Positions 37,131 through 49,794 of a stretch of 64,000 bases of DNA are shown in pieces. Numbering within the stretch: position 1 is the first letter of the stretch; the number at the start of each line of letters is the position of its first letter. The stretch is from NCBI GenBank assembly GCA_009617715.1, contig VTFK01000003.1, positions 3,472,001 to 3,536,000 on the forward strand. Reading direction: 5' to 3'. The notes under the pieces are model-generated. The model was not told the origin of the DNA, ran no database searches, and worked only from the letters and a program-made list of their open reading frames with translations. The DNA comes from Plectrocnemia conspersa. Lineage: Eukaryota > Arthropoda > Insecta > Trichoptera > Polycentropodidae. The position numbers and the translations under genes were made by a program.

Positions 37131-38099
37131 CGTAGGTGTATGCATACAAGTATTGAATGTATAAGAATTTAGGTGTGCAATATATTAATACAATCGTGGA
37201 TGATTGCCAAATAAGATATAATATTATATCTGTTATGATTTATAATATTACTTAAAAAGATTACTACAAATTCTAAAATATATTTAAAATTAAAACATTT
37301 TATATATATATAAAAAAAAATATGAACAAAGTTAAAAGAAAATGTATTGATGTTTTATATATATACATACGTAGAATCTAAATTGAACACAAAGTCCCAA
37401 AAAGTTCAAGACTTATGTGCATAGAAATGAAGCAATTTTGAAAAATAATAATAAACACCTGTAGCATGAAACTTGTAAAGTAACTTATGATATGAGGAGT
37501 TAAGAATAGGAATTTTAAAAAACAAATTTATATTTGTTTCAGAACAGTAACCACTAAGTAAATAATCAGATCATGACGATAGATCAGTAGTGTAAGACAA
37601 CAAATAACACATGAAAGACATACTTTCGAAGATTGGAATTACCGATTAAAATAATAATAATTTCGATCGATCACCACAGAATAGGTTCTTCTATTTTTTC
37701 TATTCTCACAATTATCCGTGAATATATTATTTAATAAGAAATAAACATAGCTCATAAAGAACATGTGTTTAATTGCTCATTTTTGTTCATTTTATTATAA
37801 ATTAGTTTTATGTTACTGTGTTATTTTAAAGTCATATTATGTTACTCTTAAATATTATTATACAATTTATTAAATATTCATAGAGTTGCCATTATTATTC
37901 TGGATGCCTCATATGTGATTTTATTCTAACATTTTAAGGTTTAAGATCTACAAAAAAATATATCTCAAGAAATGAAATTTTATTTTATTAAAAACTAATA
38001 GACACTAAAATAAAAATCATATAAGATTTTACTTATACAAAAAAATTGAATTGATATCTATTACAGGTATATTTATATTTATTATAAATTATAGTACAA
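37131..38099. other. AT-rich noncoding stretch with a SINE fragment
   Basis: AT-rich on both sides of the SINE copy at 37585-37740. No gene. Confidence 0.35.
37585..37740 (+). repeat. SINE-like element, copy B
   Basis: AGATCAGTAGTGTAAGACAAC (head) and TTTCGATCGATCACCACAGA (body) match the order of blocks in the copies at 13366 and 61021. The pol III boxes are mutated. Confidence 0.4.
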
Positions 38100-38640
38100 T
38101 TTTCTTTGGTAAAATAAGCCGCATTCATTAAAAAAAATATTGTCAGAGAACAGTAGTTATCATTTATATGTAATATATATTATATATTAAATACAAAAAA
38201 GATAAATTTTGAGATAAACTATAAATTACTATTTTAATTTTAACAAAGATGGGATATGAACTTACTTAAAAAATATTAAAAGATTTATTTATATTTAATA
38301 TAAATTATTCCAGAGCCTATCCTTTTAAATAACTAACCTAATCTAACATAAAATGCATCGAAAAAAATATTGTCATTTATATATAATATATAAATAAAAT
38401 AAAAAATAAGCGTGTGAGAAAAGCTTTTTCTGAAGTTTTAGAGTTTTATTAAATTATACTATTTTTCATTAAAACTAGCTGTAGTTTTAACGAAAAATCA
38501 TATAGGGTTTAAACATACATTAAAAGATACATCAATCTTTATTTGATATTTATATTTAATATAAATGATCCTAGATATTTTTATTTAATAACTAGCCTCA
38601 TCTATCATAAAATGCATATTGAAAAAAATATATTTTATTA
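38100..38640. repeat. Diverged tandem repeat, period about 260 bp
   Basis: AACCTAATCTAACATAAAATGCATCG (38333 on) recurs as AGCCTCATCTATCATAAAATGCAT (38593 on), each followed by GAAAAAAATAT. A third, partial copy is near 38115. An inverted pair ATTTTTCATTAAAACT/AGTTTTAACGAAAAAT at 38461-38476 and 38483-38498 forms a hairpin. Confidence 0.45.
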
Positions 38641-39039
38641 AAAAAAATAAAAATTTAGAGGCTTTGATTAGTGTGGTGTCCCACTACTTAACTATTACTT
38701 GTTAAACGTTTTTACGCCGTTGATTTTTAACCATAAAAGGCTAAGAATTAGATGATTAAAAATACAACAAAAAATAAGTATTTTTATTATGTATAACATA
38801 CATTTTTGTATTATATGAAAAAGTCAGATTATCACTACATTTTTTAATATATATTGTATATATTATTATTTTTAAAAACCAATAAACTTAGGGCTATAAA
38901 TATTAAATTATTTTCGTGTATTATACATATAAATACATTTTAGTATAATTAATATTTAAATAAAATTAATTTATAGCTGAGATTTTTAATTATAAGTACT
39001 AAAGAACTTTTTAAAACACATCAAATCGCATAAATTTAT
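38641..39039. other. AT-rich noncoding spacer
   Basis: No feature recognised. Confidence 0.3.
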
Positions 39040-39595
39040 TATGAAACGTAAGATGTGCAAAAAATGCGTCGAGGAAAGAAGATATGCATTAATAATTAAA
39101 GTTTCGTCTACCATCAGTCACGCAGGCAGAGGGTTCAGTTTACACTCCCCCACCCCTTATAACCGCCCTAAAAAGCTACCCAACGAACCACCCCACGGTA
39201 TCCACCCGCTACCCCAGCATCCCGACCGCCCGCCTCGCCTCCCCACTTCGTTAGCCGGGAAAGACGTGAATCCAATATATTTTTATACATATAAAATAAC
39301 GATTCATGAAAGTAGAAGGCGTTAGAAAAGCCTACAAAATTGAATCTAACAAAAGTTTCCCAATTCTAAATTGTTTCTTTTTATTCAATACACACAAGAT
39401 CATAAACATCACACAGTGGAGCTTTTCCCTTTTTTCTTCTCCTCGCACCTCTTTTCTCTTCTCTCATCCACGCTTCCTTTTGTGCGACGCGCTCGAACAT
39501 GATTTATGTTTTGTTATAACACGATTGTGATCGTTTTTCAGTTCAACTCCACATACGATTGCTAAAAATTACAACGACCGTGATGAGTAGTTAAT
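39040..39595. promoter_or_regulatory. Island 22
   Basis: CTCCCCCACCCCTTATAACC, CGAACCACCCCACGG, CCCGACCGCCCGCC, then a polypyrimidine stretch (39425-39480). The Pro-rich open frame is repeat-driven. Candidate enhancer. Confidence 0.4.
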
Positions 39596-39979
39596 GTAAC
39601 TTTTATATAATCAAGTAAAATGAAAAACTTTATATATTTCTCAAAGTGAAAATATAAATAATTATGTAGAAAAATTAAATAGATAATATAATAAGAGTTT
39701 CTAAGTTTTAGCAAAATAATCTTTAGGTATGTCATAAAAAGTTATAATTTATTCAATATATATATACAACATTAATCAGTTGGTGCTAGATATACTAATA
39801 ATAAATAACTAAAACTCATGCGGATATTTGCCTAAAATTATAATTTTTTAAGTTGAATAGATCTATGCATTTAAAAATTTCTTTAACATTATTAGATCAA
39901 CACATTTTTGACAGCATTATCAATTTATTAAGAAATATTTATATAAATAAATAATTAAATGATAAAATGTGTTTTAGAA
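39596..39979. other. AT-rich noncoding spacer
   Basis: No feature recognised. Confidence 0.3.
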
Positions 39980-40860
39980 AATGCGTATTTATTATACTCT
40001 GACGTGGAGAACTTTAGCATTTTTCGCAACATACTTTTGCACTCGTAATGTCAAATTTGTGTCGGGAAAGAGGGAGATTTTCTTGGCGGCGGAACGGGGG
40101 GAAGATTTCCCCCCCACAAAACCCACTCCACTTCCCATTCCCGAGGGTAGGAAGATGTAAGAAGTAAGGAAGAGGGTGTCAGCTTGAATGGGGAGAAGGC
40201 AGCTTAAAAGTAAAAAAATAACGATTTTTAGGCAAACGCGATGAGAATATTGAATATGTAAGCGTCTGATGCTGCGAGTCAAATCTCCATTAATAACTTC
40301 AGCGAATGCATTTATGATCAATTGAGGCAAAAGCAGCTACAAAGTTTACAGTTTTTCTGAGTAAACGAAGCCATTTCTTTGAATGATTGTATCGTGATAT
40401 TCGTTCGATACAAATGAGGCAAATAAGATTACAAAAAAAAAATAGAAACTACGACGATGAGTGAATAGATTGGCAAAGTTTCGAGACGGTATATAAGCTG
40501 TTATTCATGAGACTCTTTGTTATTCCTTGAAGCTCCCTGACTGCACTCGCTTGCAGTTCGTTTTTCAAGGGATGGAGAAGACGGGGTGGCGCGCTTTCGC
40601 AATTTAATTTTTTATGTGTTTTTTTCGCTACCCTCTACCTCCGCAGTCGGGGGTGCGGAATGTGATATTATGGAAAATATATATAAGGAAGGGGGACCCA
40701 TGAGCAATTTCGTTATGGTTTGTTGAGAACATTTTTAATTAGACGAACGAATGATTATTTTTTACGGCGTCGCAGAAATGTGAGAAAAATGGCGCCGACT
40801 TATATTGGAAATGAAAAATTAAGAGGGGCGAGATGAAAGATTATATCTTAAATTCAATAT
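39980..40860. promoter_or_regulatory. Island 23
   Basis: GGCGGCGGAACGGGGGG, CCCCCCCACAAAACCCACTCC, GCACTCGCTTGCAG, GGGGTGGCGCGCTTTCGC and ATGGCGCCGAC. The minus-strand frame has no domain I recognise. Candidate enhancer. Confidence 0.4.
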
Positions 40861-41297
40861 TAGGTGTAATTTTAAGGAGCGTAGAATAAATAATATTTAT
40901 ATTATCTAGAGAAAACTGAGCAGTAACCTGAAATAAGCCTAGGATATGATTCAACTACACACATTTTTTTTGAGATATCAGAAACATTTATAAACATCAT
41001 TATTACAATTTTATTATTTGCCTCAAATTAATTAATTTTGGATTTGTCCAATCTCAAGTCCTGTTAATTTTTTTAGAAACAATGTACACAAAGTAAAGAG
41101 TTTCGATAAAAACAAAAATGAGCAGCTATTAGCATAATTTTCGATTTTATTTAATTGACAAAAACTTTTTGCACTTTCCGAGTTTACTTTATTTTTATGT
41201 AATATTCTACGTTAATGTCTCGTTTTATTAGATGTAAAAAATTGGTCAAATTTAACCTTTTCTACACTTTTGCTATCTATATATGTACATTTATTAT
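40861..41297. other. AT-rich noncoding stretch
   Basis: No feature recognised. Confidence 0.3.
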
Positions 41298-42120
41298 AAC
41301 TGCTACGGTCAATTTTATCATTGTTTATGGTTATCAAATAACGTAATGTTATAACAATTTTAATGAAAACATATTCCTATTATATTAGTGTATGATTCTA
41401 CAGTAGAAAACAAATAAGAAAGCCTCACACTTTTTCAAAAAATATTTTTGAAGTACTAAGCCTTTGAGTCCATTAAAGCACAAAACTAGTAAAAAACTAA
41501 TAACATCATTACAATACAAAAAAATATAATTTTGTTCAAAAATATATTTTTATTTCGCTATTACAGATTTTATCATTTTTTTTTTATTAAATAACATAAT
41601 GTTATAGTAACTAATATAAAAACAAATAACATATTTAAATTTAATGTATGATTCTACAGTTCTTTAGTAAAGGTTTAACATTAGAAAACAATTTAGTACG
41701 CCATACATTTTTTCAAGAAATATTTTTAAGCACTGAGCATTTAAGTGAATTAAATCATAAAAATAGTAAAAAAACAGATAACATAACTACAATACTAAAA
41801 ATTATATTTTTATACAAAAAAATACTGAGCAATTAATTTTATAATAATCTTAATAGGGGAAATATATATTATATCTGATTTTTTAATGAATTCTTTACTT
41901 AATGTTATATTATATTTATAACCATTAAATTGGATTAAATAATACATTGCAATATTGTATTTAATTTGTATTTTAAAGTGATTAGATAATGTACCCTTAT
42001 GCTGTTAAAAGCAAATGTGTGGAAAAATTAATACTTTCTTAAAAAAATATGGAAATTTTGTGAGAAAACAAGTTTTTATTGAACTGAGAAATTACCGTAT
42101 TATTAATATTGTTGCAACAT
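41298..42120. repeat. Diverged tandem array, period about 256 bp
   Basis: TGTATGATTCTACAGT occurs near 41389 and 41645. TTTTATCATT...AATAACATAATGTTATA recurs near 41313 and 41569 and, weaker, near 41870. AAGAAATATTTTTAAGCACTGAG has a partner near 41438. Three units, each well diverged. Confidence 0.45.
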
Positions 42121-42349
42121 ATAGATATAAAGATATTGATTTTTTAGTGCTATTGTAAAAGTTTATATCCACCTAACCAAAAAATTATTAATCTTCCCTA
42201 AATTGTTTATACAGATTATACAGACTTTGCGTAACAATTAAACATTTGTACCTAATTTAAATACACTATAAGTGTATTGAGTTAAGTTAAGTTTTAATAT
42301 GCGAATGTATAGAGATTAAAATACAGTATTTTTAAATTTACCTTTGGTC
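42121..42349. other. AT-rich spacer
   Basis: No feature recognised. Confidence 0.3.
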
Positions 42350-42790
42350 AAAAGTCGCTAAAAAGGCTGACGAAAAATAAATTTGCAAAGTCGTTTTTCA
42401 TCGTCTCTCACTCTGAAGGAAACTTGTGCAACTTTTATATTAGCCATCTCAATCACGCCCCCACGGCCACCACCCTTTTTTTGAAACCACCCACCAGACG
42501 TCGTTTTCGGCCACCCCGTCCATTAGCGGCCATGTTGAAATTTCAAACCGCAGGTGCCTCTTGAATGTTTAATGTCTCGCCGAGACGGGAAAACAACATG
42601 CACTCCTCGTGTGGACAATGTCTCCTGAGCGGCTTAGGAGACCGCGGGGGTGGCGAAGTCTCCTCATTTAGATGTATGATGGAGAGAAAAAAAACGAGGG
42701 GTGCTTTTATAACGAACCTGAGCGAGGGTGACGAAAATCATTAATATTTTTTTATGCGCGTTGGGGTGCTCTCATTGATTTGCGTTCGAG
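42350..42790. promoter_or_regulatory. Island 24
   Basis: CCCCCACGGCCACCACCC, ACCACCCACCAGACGTCG, CGGCCACCCCGTCC, ATTAGCGGCCATG and GGGGGTGGCGAAG. Dense CACCC words. No ORF. Candidate enhancer. Confidence 0.45.
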
Positions 42791-43479
42791 TGGCGATTGC
42801 CAAGATTTTTATGGTTGAAATATTAAAAATTATATCAAATTTAGAGTATGCTTTAAAAAATCAATGTACTGTGGCGGATTCATCGCTTCGAAGCTTTTAA
42901 TAGAAGTTAATTATTTTGTTGATTAAAGTAAAGATGCAATATGAATAAATTTCTAATAGCAAATTTACTGTCGAGTATATTGATTTTAACGTTATAAAAG
43001 CTATTTAATAACAACGAATAGTATTTGATTTATTTGTATATTAACTCAAGATGTCATTGTGTCATTAATATAAATAACTTGCCAGTTGTTTTTTGGCACA
43101 AAAAACGGATCTTGTTAAGAATTGTCACAGCCATTTTAAACACATTGCGCTTTTATTAGTATTCACAATTTTAACTAATGTCTTCTAAGACATTGATTTT
43201 CATCAGAAATGTCAAAAAAATAATGATCTTTTTGTCGTTGATCATATTGAATTCCAAATTTTTTTCGAGGTTTATATGTGGTTTTACATATTACTTGTTT
43301 TAATTAATAACCATCAACCAATGTACCGTTGTTTTTTTCGTATAATTTAAATACATCATTATAGTGACAGTTAGAATTAATATTACGCACAGTATATTAT
43401 ATTAACTCAAATAATTTAATTAACGCGTTCATAAATCTTATGAAAATTAAATTAAAATTTTACATAAACGCGTATAAAT
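42791..43479. other. AT-rich noncoding stretch
   Basis: No feature recognised. Confidence 0.3.
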
Positions 43480-44160
43480 ATACACCTAAGTCATGTTCAA
43501 TGACATGTCTAAAGTCTTTACTAGCTGCGGCACTACGTCGCGTTATAATAATGCATAATGGGGTTTGAACCCGAGGATTATGAATCCTTATAAGTTAACG
43601 GCGTTAAACGAGGTACTATATTCGCACACGTGCACATTGCGCATACTTTATAATTAGCATTAATTATATTCACTGAGAGACCATTTTAATTTAATCGGCT
43701 TGATTAAGGCAGTTTAGCTCCGATGGTCCTTGCATCGACGTTAAAGGACATAAGTCTCGTTTGCACGGACATCTGACAATCATTTCATTACGGTCGGACA
43801 GTATGACTCGTACAACATAGTAAGTCATGAAGAAATGCCTCCTAGACAGTGCCAGGACACCGCCATATAATTAGAGTGTTTCATAAACGAGCTTCGGTCT
43901 TATAATCAAATCTCGATACGCGCGTAATGACTTTCGCGGCGCGTAATGGCGTCGTGGATCGCAATTGTTGTATTATTATGTACGTCGTTACATAATTCGT
44001 TATTGTATTAGATAATATTTAGTACAGTAATAAAACTGTGTGGTAATGATACATATAAATACAATGCCCGTGGTGTGTACTAAATAATAGCGTAAAATAA
44101 TCGACGCACGCGCTCTCGCTAATGTATGTAAGTGAAAAGGTTGTGAACTCGTGACTTTTT
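43480..44160. promoter_or_regulatory. Island 25
   Basis: Includes GCGGCACTACGTCGCG, GGCTTGATTAAGGCAG, TTAAAGGACATAAG, ACGGTCGGACAG and CGCGGCGCGTAATGGCG. GATTA/TAATGG homeodomain cores are frequent. A tRNA-like fragment lies at its start. Candidate enhancer. Confidence 0.4.
43541..43625 (-). repeat. tRNA-like sequence, probably SINE-derived
   Basis: On the minus strand GTTTAACGCCGTTAAC (D-arm-like) is followed by a CAT-anticodon-like hairpin (AAGGATTCATAATCCTC) and a consensus B box GGTTCAAACCCC. Acceptor-stem ends do not pair (about ATAGTAC versus ATTATGC), so a functional tRNA is unlikely. Confidence 0.35.
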
Positions 44161-45029
44161 CATTATTTTTTACTGTTACATAATATTACTGGATAAATTA
44201 ATTATTATTTTAGAATTAAATACTAAAATGTGCTTTAAAATATTATATAACAAAGCTAGCATACACCGTTTTAAGAATTAAAAAAATATATATACCAATT
44301 TTAAATAAATTTAAAGAACAATAAAAAAAATCGAAAGGTCTTATTCGTTGATTAACATATTATTATTGGTTTACGTAAAATACGTTTTTTTTTATTTGTG
44401 GTAGATTGGGGGACTCGTAAAAATACGAGGTCGGTAGACTGATACGCAATGCAGCACAAAAATATTAGTGAAACTTTGTATATGTGCAAGTTCTATGGTA
44501 TGCCATTTTATAAGAGTATGTGTTTTAAACGATAGCTGTGAAAAAGCATTATTAGTAGTATTGTGTTTATAAATTGTAAATATCTTTATTTAATTTTGCT
44601 CAAACTAAAATATCTATATTATATGTATGTGGCATATAACTATTTAATAGTTCTTAAATTTGATAGCACACAGAATGTTGAGTTTCAATATTAAAATTTC
44701 ACTACTTTGTACTTCAGGAGTTATAGCGATTTGTAATAAAGTAGGATTACTTCTTAGTTCTAAGCCCAAAAAGGCAAAAAATTACTATAAATGTACTGAT
44801 TGAGCAAAAATAATAGAAATATATAAACATTTTTAAAATGTATTTTTTTTCATTGGTAAAAATATTAAAAATATTCCTATTTTATAAACTATTACAAACA
44901 ATACATATTGTATTTTAACAAAACGTTTATGTTAGCTATCTTTTTACAAAATCGCAAAAATCAGTTACACAGAAGCAAAGTGCGTTTTTTAGTACAGTTT
45001 TCTTAATCAGTTTATATTATTTTAAAATA
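44161..45029. other. AT-rich noncoding stretch
   Basis: No feature recognised. Confidence 0.3.
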
Positions 45030-46110
45030 AATTGAATGAAAAGGTCTTAAGCAATAGCTTATTTTTTTAACATTTACATGTTATGGCTTAATATGTGACA
45101 AATAAATAGAAAATATTTTAAATAAGCTTTTATATAATGCTTATTTTTAGCATCAATGCTATATTTAAATAAAGTAGCTTTTCTAATTTTATTAATTTTA
45201 CGTTATATAGATTAAAATAACTGAAATTGCGCTTTTATTTAGCGTATCTATTTTTTATATATTATTAATAATTCATTAGATATGAATTTTTTGTGTCACT
45301 TATATGTTTAATACTGTATCATTAATTTAATATTGATCTTAAAAATAGTTTTATTAAAATAAAATATATTTTTTAAACTATAATAATATACATAATAAAT
45401 AAGCAGTTTGTAAGTCAAATTTAATTTTATATTTTCTAGTTTTAAAAATAGGATTTAAATATGTGTTAATCTTCATTTAATGATAATCTTAAAAATCATG
45501 TTACAGTAATTTTTTATAATAAATCGAATAAAAATGACTTAAACAATAGCGTTTGCTTACAGAATTTACATGCTATGTCTTCATATATGACTTTAAATGA
45601 GCTTTTATAAAATGTGTTTCTAGCATATTTGACTATATTTTAGAACAACTGTTTTCATTAAAATAATTCTACGGCCTTTAGTTTAACATAGATTGAAGGG
45701 ATTTAAATTGAGATTTATCTGGCGTTTTTATTTTCTCTATATTGTTCATAATTCAAAAGATATGAGCATTGTTTTTATGTCATATATACATATATATATG
45801 AATAATACATTTAATTGTATTAGTAATTTAATGCTAATTTTCTATTCGAAATATATATGTTATATATATATAATAATTTTAATAATGACTAAACTGCTTA
45901 TAAATCAAATATATTTATACATTTTAGAATTTAAAAAATAAGATTTTAATAATGTATTGATTTATAATTGGTACGATTCATTCAATGATGATCTTAAAAA
46001 TGATTTATTCTATCCGAAATATACTTTTAATAATTAAGGAACAGTTTGTGATTTAAATATAGCTACACATTTTTAGTTCAAAAAATAGGATTTGGATATC
46101 TGTTAATCTG
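45030..46110. repeat. Diverged tandem repeat, period about 492 bp
   Basis: GAATGAAAAGGTCTTAAGCAATAGC (45034 on) recurs as GAATAAAAATGACTTAAACAATAGC (45526 on). ATTTACATGTTATG and ATTTACATGCTATG, and GGATTTAAATATGTGTTAATC and its partner near 46087, keep the same spacing. An open frame inside (45693-45941) is AT-driven. Confidence 0.45.
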
Positions 46111-46539
46111 CACTTGGTAGGAATTATCACAATTATAAATATGTAATAAAATTAAAGTTTAAAGAAAGAATCTAAAATTTACTATATAATACAATCTGAT
46201 ACGATACAATTGTATTATTATTAACACATAATTTTTTAAGCTACATTTAGATTATTTTTAGATGGATTTTTCCTATATTTGATTTTAATTATTTAACTCA
46301 ATAATTATATGTGAGATTAGGTTGTAATGATCTATTGGAATTATATTTATTAAAATCACTTATTTTGATCTTCTAGATACGATAGAAATTAAAGGTTAAT
46401 GTGAGATTCAAACCCTTAGTATTTTGGTTATAGAAGTAATCAACATTCTATAAAAAAAATCATTATTATTTATTTCATCATATTTAAAAAAATGATAATA
46501 CTGAAAGTTGCATAAGTAGGAAAATGTTTTGGATTTGCT
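46111..46539. other. AT-rich noncoding stretch
   Basis: No feature recognised. Confidence 0.3.
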
Positions 46540-47010
46540 ACTGTAATAACATTTAATAAGAAACGATTCGCATTTCTCTCTAGGACTCCAGGAGAGCTTT
46601 AAGCTCGAGGCTTTCGCCACGATCTTGTCCTTATTTTATGAAATATTCAAATGTCTCGTTAAGGAGCACCGTGTCCTGGTTAAGACAAGGTTTTCTAATG
46701 AACGTCCCTAAACAAACCCAGTCGTGGCCATAAAAGAGTGGAGCAGCGAATAATTGAACCGGCAGCCGGTTCGGTTTGTTACATCCAAATGATTTTGTAT
46801 GGAAATTTGCCGGACCATTTGAATAATGTCGTGTGAAACAAGCGGGTCCTTCAATCAAATGACGCTGAATGCACTTTGCATTTAATGCTTCTCTTTCTCT
46901 CCCCGCGACTCTGCACAGACAATGAGATGAGGGCCGGGCCGCATTTCAATACTGGCCGTAATTGCGGCCGCGAAGCGTTCGATGGCCGAGACGAAAAGTC
47001 TGAATAATTC
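46540..47010. promoter_or_regulatory. Island 26
   Basis: GAACCGGCAGCCGGTTCGG (partly palindromic), CCGGGCCGCATTTC, TTGCGGCCGCGAAGCG and CTCCAGGAGAGC. Several overlapping minus-strand open frames with no common theme. Candidate enhancer. Confidence 0.4.
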
Positions 47011-47149
47011 GCAAAAAAGAAAGCATATATATAATATAATCTCATATATATGAAAAATAATTCTCTGATAAATCATATTTTCGTAGATGAAGATGTGATT
47101 ATTATTTTTTAATATTTTTTTCTCTGAATGCTTAATGAGATCAAAACAA

Positions 47150-47590
47150 TACTCTCAATGTTTAACCTTTTACATTAACTTTCCATCGGTCGGCCAAGCG
47201 TTTCTTCGACATTATGTAGTACATACATACACTTCGCATGCTTTCCTCGGCCTCATCTAAAATTTATCCGCCATCTCTGGTGACCGGCGCCGGTCACCGT
47301 CAGACGTGCCGTGACCGTTCGGATGTCCCCCATGCCAATAATAACCGTAAGCAAATGAAGTATTGCGGTCATTAGTCTAAATATTTGATAGGGCAAGTAA
47401 ACGCCGTGTTTACTCACCCGCTACGCCCACGTCATTTACAAATCATTACCCGTACCATATTGATTGACTCGAATGACATTTCGTGTTGTTTGAATATTCA
47501 AAGAAAATACTGTAATTGTGCGATGTTTACCTTGTCATGCCGCGCTTGTTACCGAAAGACAGCCAGACGATAACAAATCGTTGCACTAAT
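47150..47590. promoter_or_regulatory. Island 27, last before the exon
   Basis: A 20 bp perfect palindrome (47279-47298, halves GGTGACCGGC/GCCGGTCACC) sits in a GC-rich block with CGTGCCGTGACCGTTCGG, ACGCCGTGTTTACTCACCC and CTTGTTACCGAAAGACAGCC. Some 2.5 kb upstream of the terminal exon. Candidate enhancer. Confidence 0.45.
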
Positions 47591-49199
47591 ATATCAATCA
47601 GTCAATCCAGGCTTAGATGTGACTACTAACTACTATATTCAATAAAATACATAGCAAAAAAACAAATGAACCAAAAAAGACTAGCATTACTCAATTGAAA
47701 ATAAAATAAGAACAAATGAAGCAACCCTTATTTAAATACGATAAAATTTAATTTATGTTGAAACTATTCATTTGTGAACCTTAGACTGTGTCTAAAAAAA
47801 TATTTTAATTTCTGTTTTACTTTAGCTGTCATTTATTATTAAATAAAATATTTAGCTACAAATACTTTTAAAGATAGTGAGATGTTTAATTGGATATATA
47901 TGAATTACGTATCGACGTAGTGATGGATGAATTTTATAAGTACAATAGATGCATTCTATGGTGTATAATACAAAAAATTTCGATAAAATTTAATAATTTA
48001 AATATCAGTAGTAATCGGAAGTATTGCAGGTGTATATAATATATTTATATATATTTATAATATATTAAAATTAACGAAATTATTATTTTTAGAATTTTTC
48101 TTGCTGTCTTTTAAATAAATTGTATACAAAATCACTATCAATATTGATTGATTAATTTAAATAAAAAGTGTATCTGTGTATTGTTGTTAAAAAAGCTGTC
48201 CCAAAAATTTTATTTTTAACCATTTTTTTTAACTTTCTTGAATTTTAAATGAATCGCCATATTTTACATTTGTCTAGCATATGGTTCTCCAGAATTATTG
48301 ATAGATTTGCTTTTGACAATATATATTGAATAAATAGCCTTCACTTTTTTATTATATGCTTTTTAAAATCTTAAAACCCATCTTTAATTAATGAATGTGC
48401 TATGTTTATAATATATAAAAATTCTTCATATCTTTGTGGAACATTATTACACATATTAACTATTACTGACAGACGTTCTTTATTAATATTTGTAATTTTT
48501 TAAAGAATAAAATTTAAATATTAAAATATTCAAGTACTGAATATATTCGCCCGTTTTGCAAATATAATTATTTTTAAAATATTAATTTTTAATAAAACCA
48601 ATATTTTTAAAATAATCTTAAGACCATAATTGTGTATTTATTATATTTTAAATCTTTTTGTATAAAACTGCATTATCTACAGCAAAATTGTGTCTTTTTT
48701 TGCTTGCGACATTTACGTGTATTTATGTTATTTAAAACAATCATGGCAATTACAATTAATAGACGAAAAAAATATTCTGTAATTGCCGAAATTCCATAAA
48801 TAACTCATACTGTGGACTTTTTAACGGATGTTAATGAATTTTTAGTCAGTAATTTATTATAGTAATAATTTTTTGAACATTCCTAAATGCATTTTTGTAT
48901 GCAGCAGGTGATAATAATAGCCATCTTCATGTTATTAATAATAGTCTTAATAACAATAACTACCCGACAAACAAAATAATAAAAAAAAAAAATCATTTTT
49001 TAATTGCCGAATTTTTTTTTCATATTTTCGAGTTAATGTTGTGCGGCTGTGGACTATCTCAATGGCTAAATTTGATTTTTTTTATGTTTTTTCAAATAAT
49101 ACGTAAATAGGTTTGTCTAAGTAATTGATTATTAAAATAACTTATATATTTGGAAATACATTTTAATTTGATATCACTGTAAAAATATTTTTATAAGTT
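47591..49199. other. AT-rich noncoding stretch
   Basis: AT-rich; TATATATA runs near 48030. No gene. Confidence 0.35.
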
Positions 49200-49435
49200 T
49201 TATATGTAAACAAAAATTTAACATAGTGGTCTCTTAAGAATACAAAATATAATTTTTCTTACATTATTATATTTTGATTGATTATCACAGATTTTCTTAA
49301 TCCCACAGATGAATATCATGATAAATAATTTAAAAAAAAATTGAGCTAGGTCATCTTGACGTTCTCACGACTTACTTAGTAGTTTTTAATAGTGTTTACC
49401 CCATGGTAACGCATTGGGCTAACGTCAGTCATATG
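49200..49435 (+). repeat. SINE-like element, copy C, close to the splice acceptor
   Basis: Body ATTATCACAGATTTTCTTAATCC and distal block GTGTTTACCCCATGGTAACGC match copy A block for block. It ends about 375 bp before the acceptor. Head is too diverged to bound precisely. Confidence 0.45.
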
Positions 49436-49794
49436 ACAGTGGAAATTTTATTATAAATAAATAAATTTAGAATACATTTTAACCAAATTAAACTATATTT
49501 ACCACGAAAATTACTATAAATATTGCTCTAATATTCTACTAAGACGCCATGTTCATTGCTTCATCATTTGTTGAAGAATACATATCTAAATTATTATTAT
49601 ATCTATAGTTGTAGTTTTTTGTTAAATATTAGTGTACAATACTAGTAATAAGGAGATTCTATCAACATAACTTAAAATTAGTTTTTAAAGATTAGGTCAA
49701 GACTCCTTAACTTAATAACTTGCATACATTTTTATATATTATTTGCGTGTGATAGTTTTAAGAATGTAATGTGAACACAAAACTAATACGTAAT

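Noticed and set aside
39992..40330. 112-codon minus-strand frame with a hydrophobic stretch
   Set aside because: Crosses G-runs and a low-complexity block; no start context, no homologue recognised.
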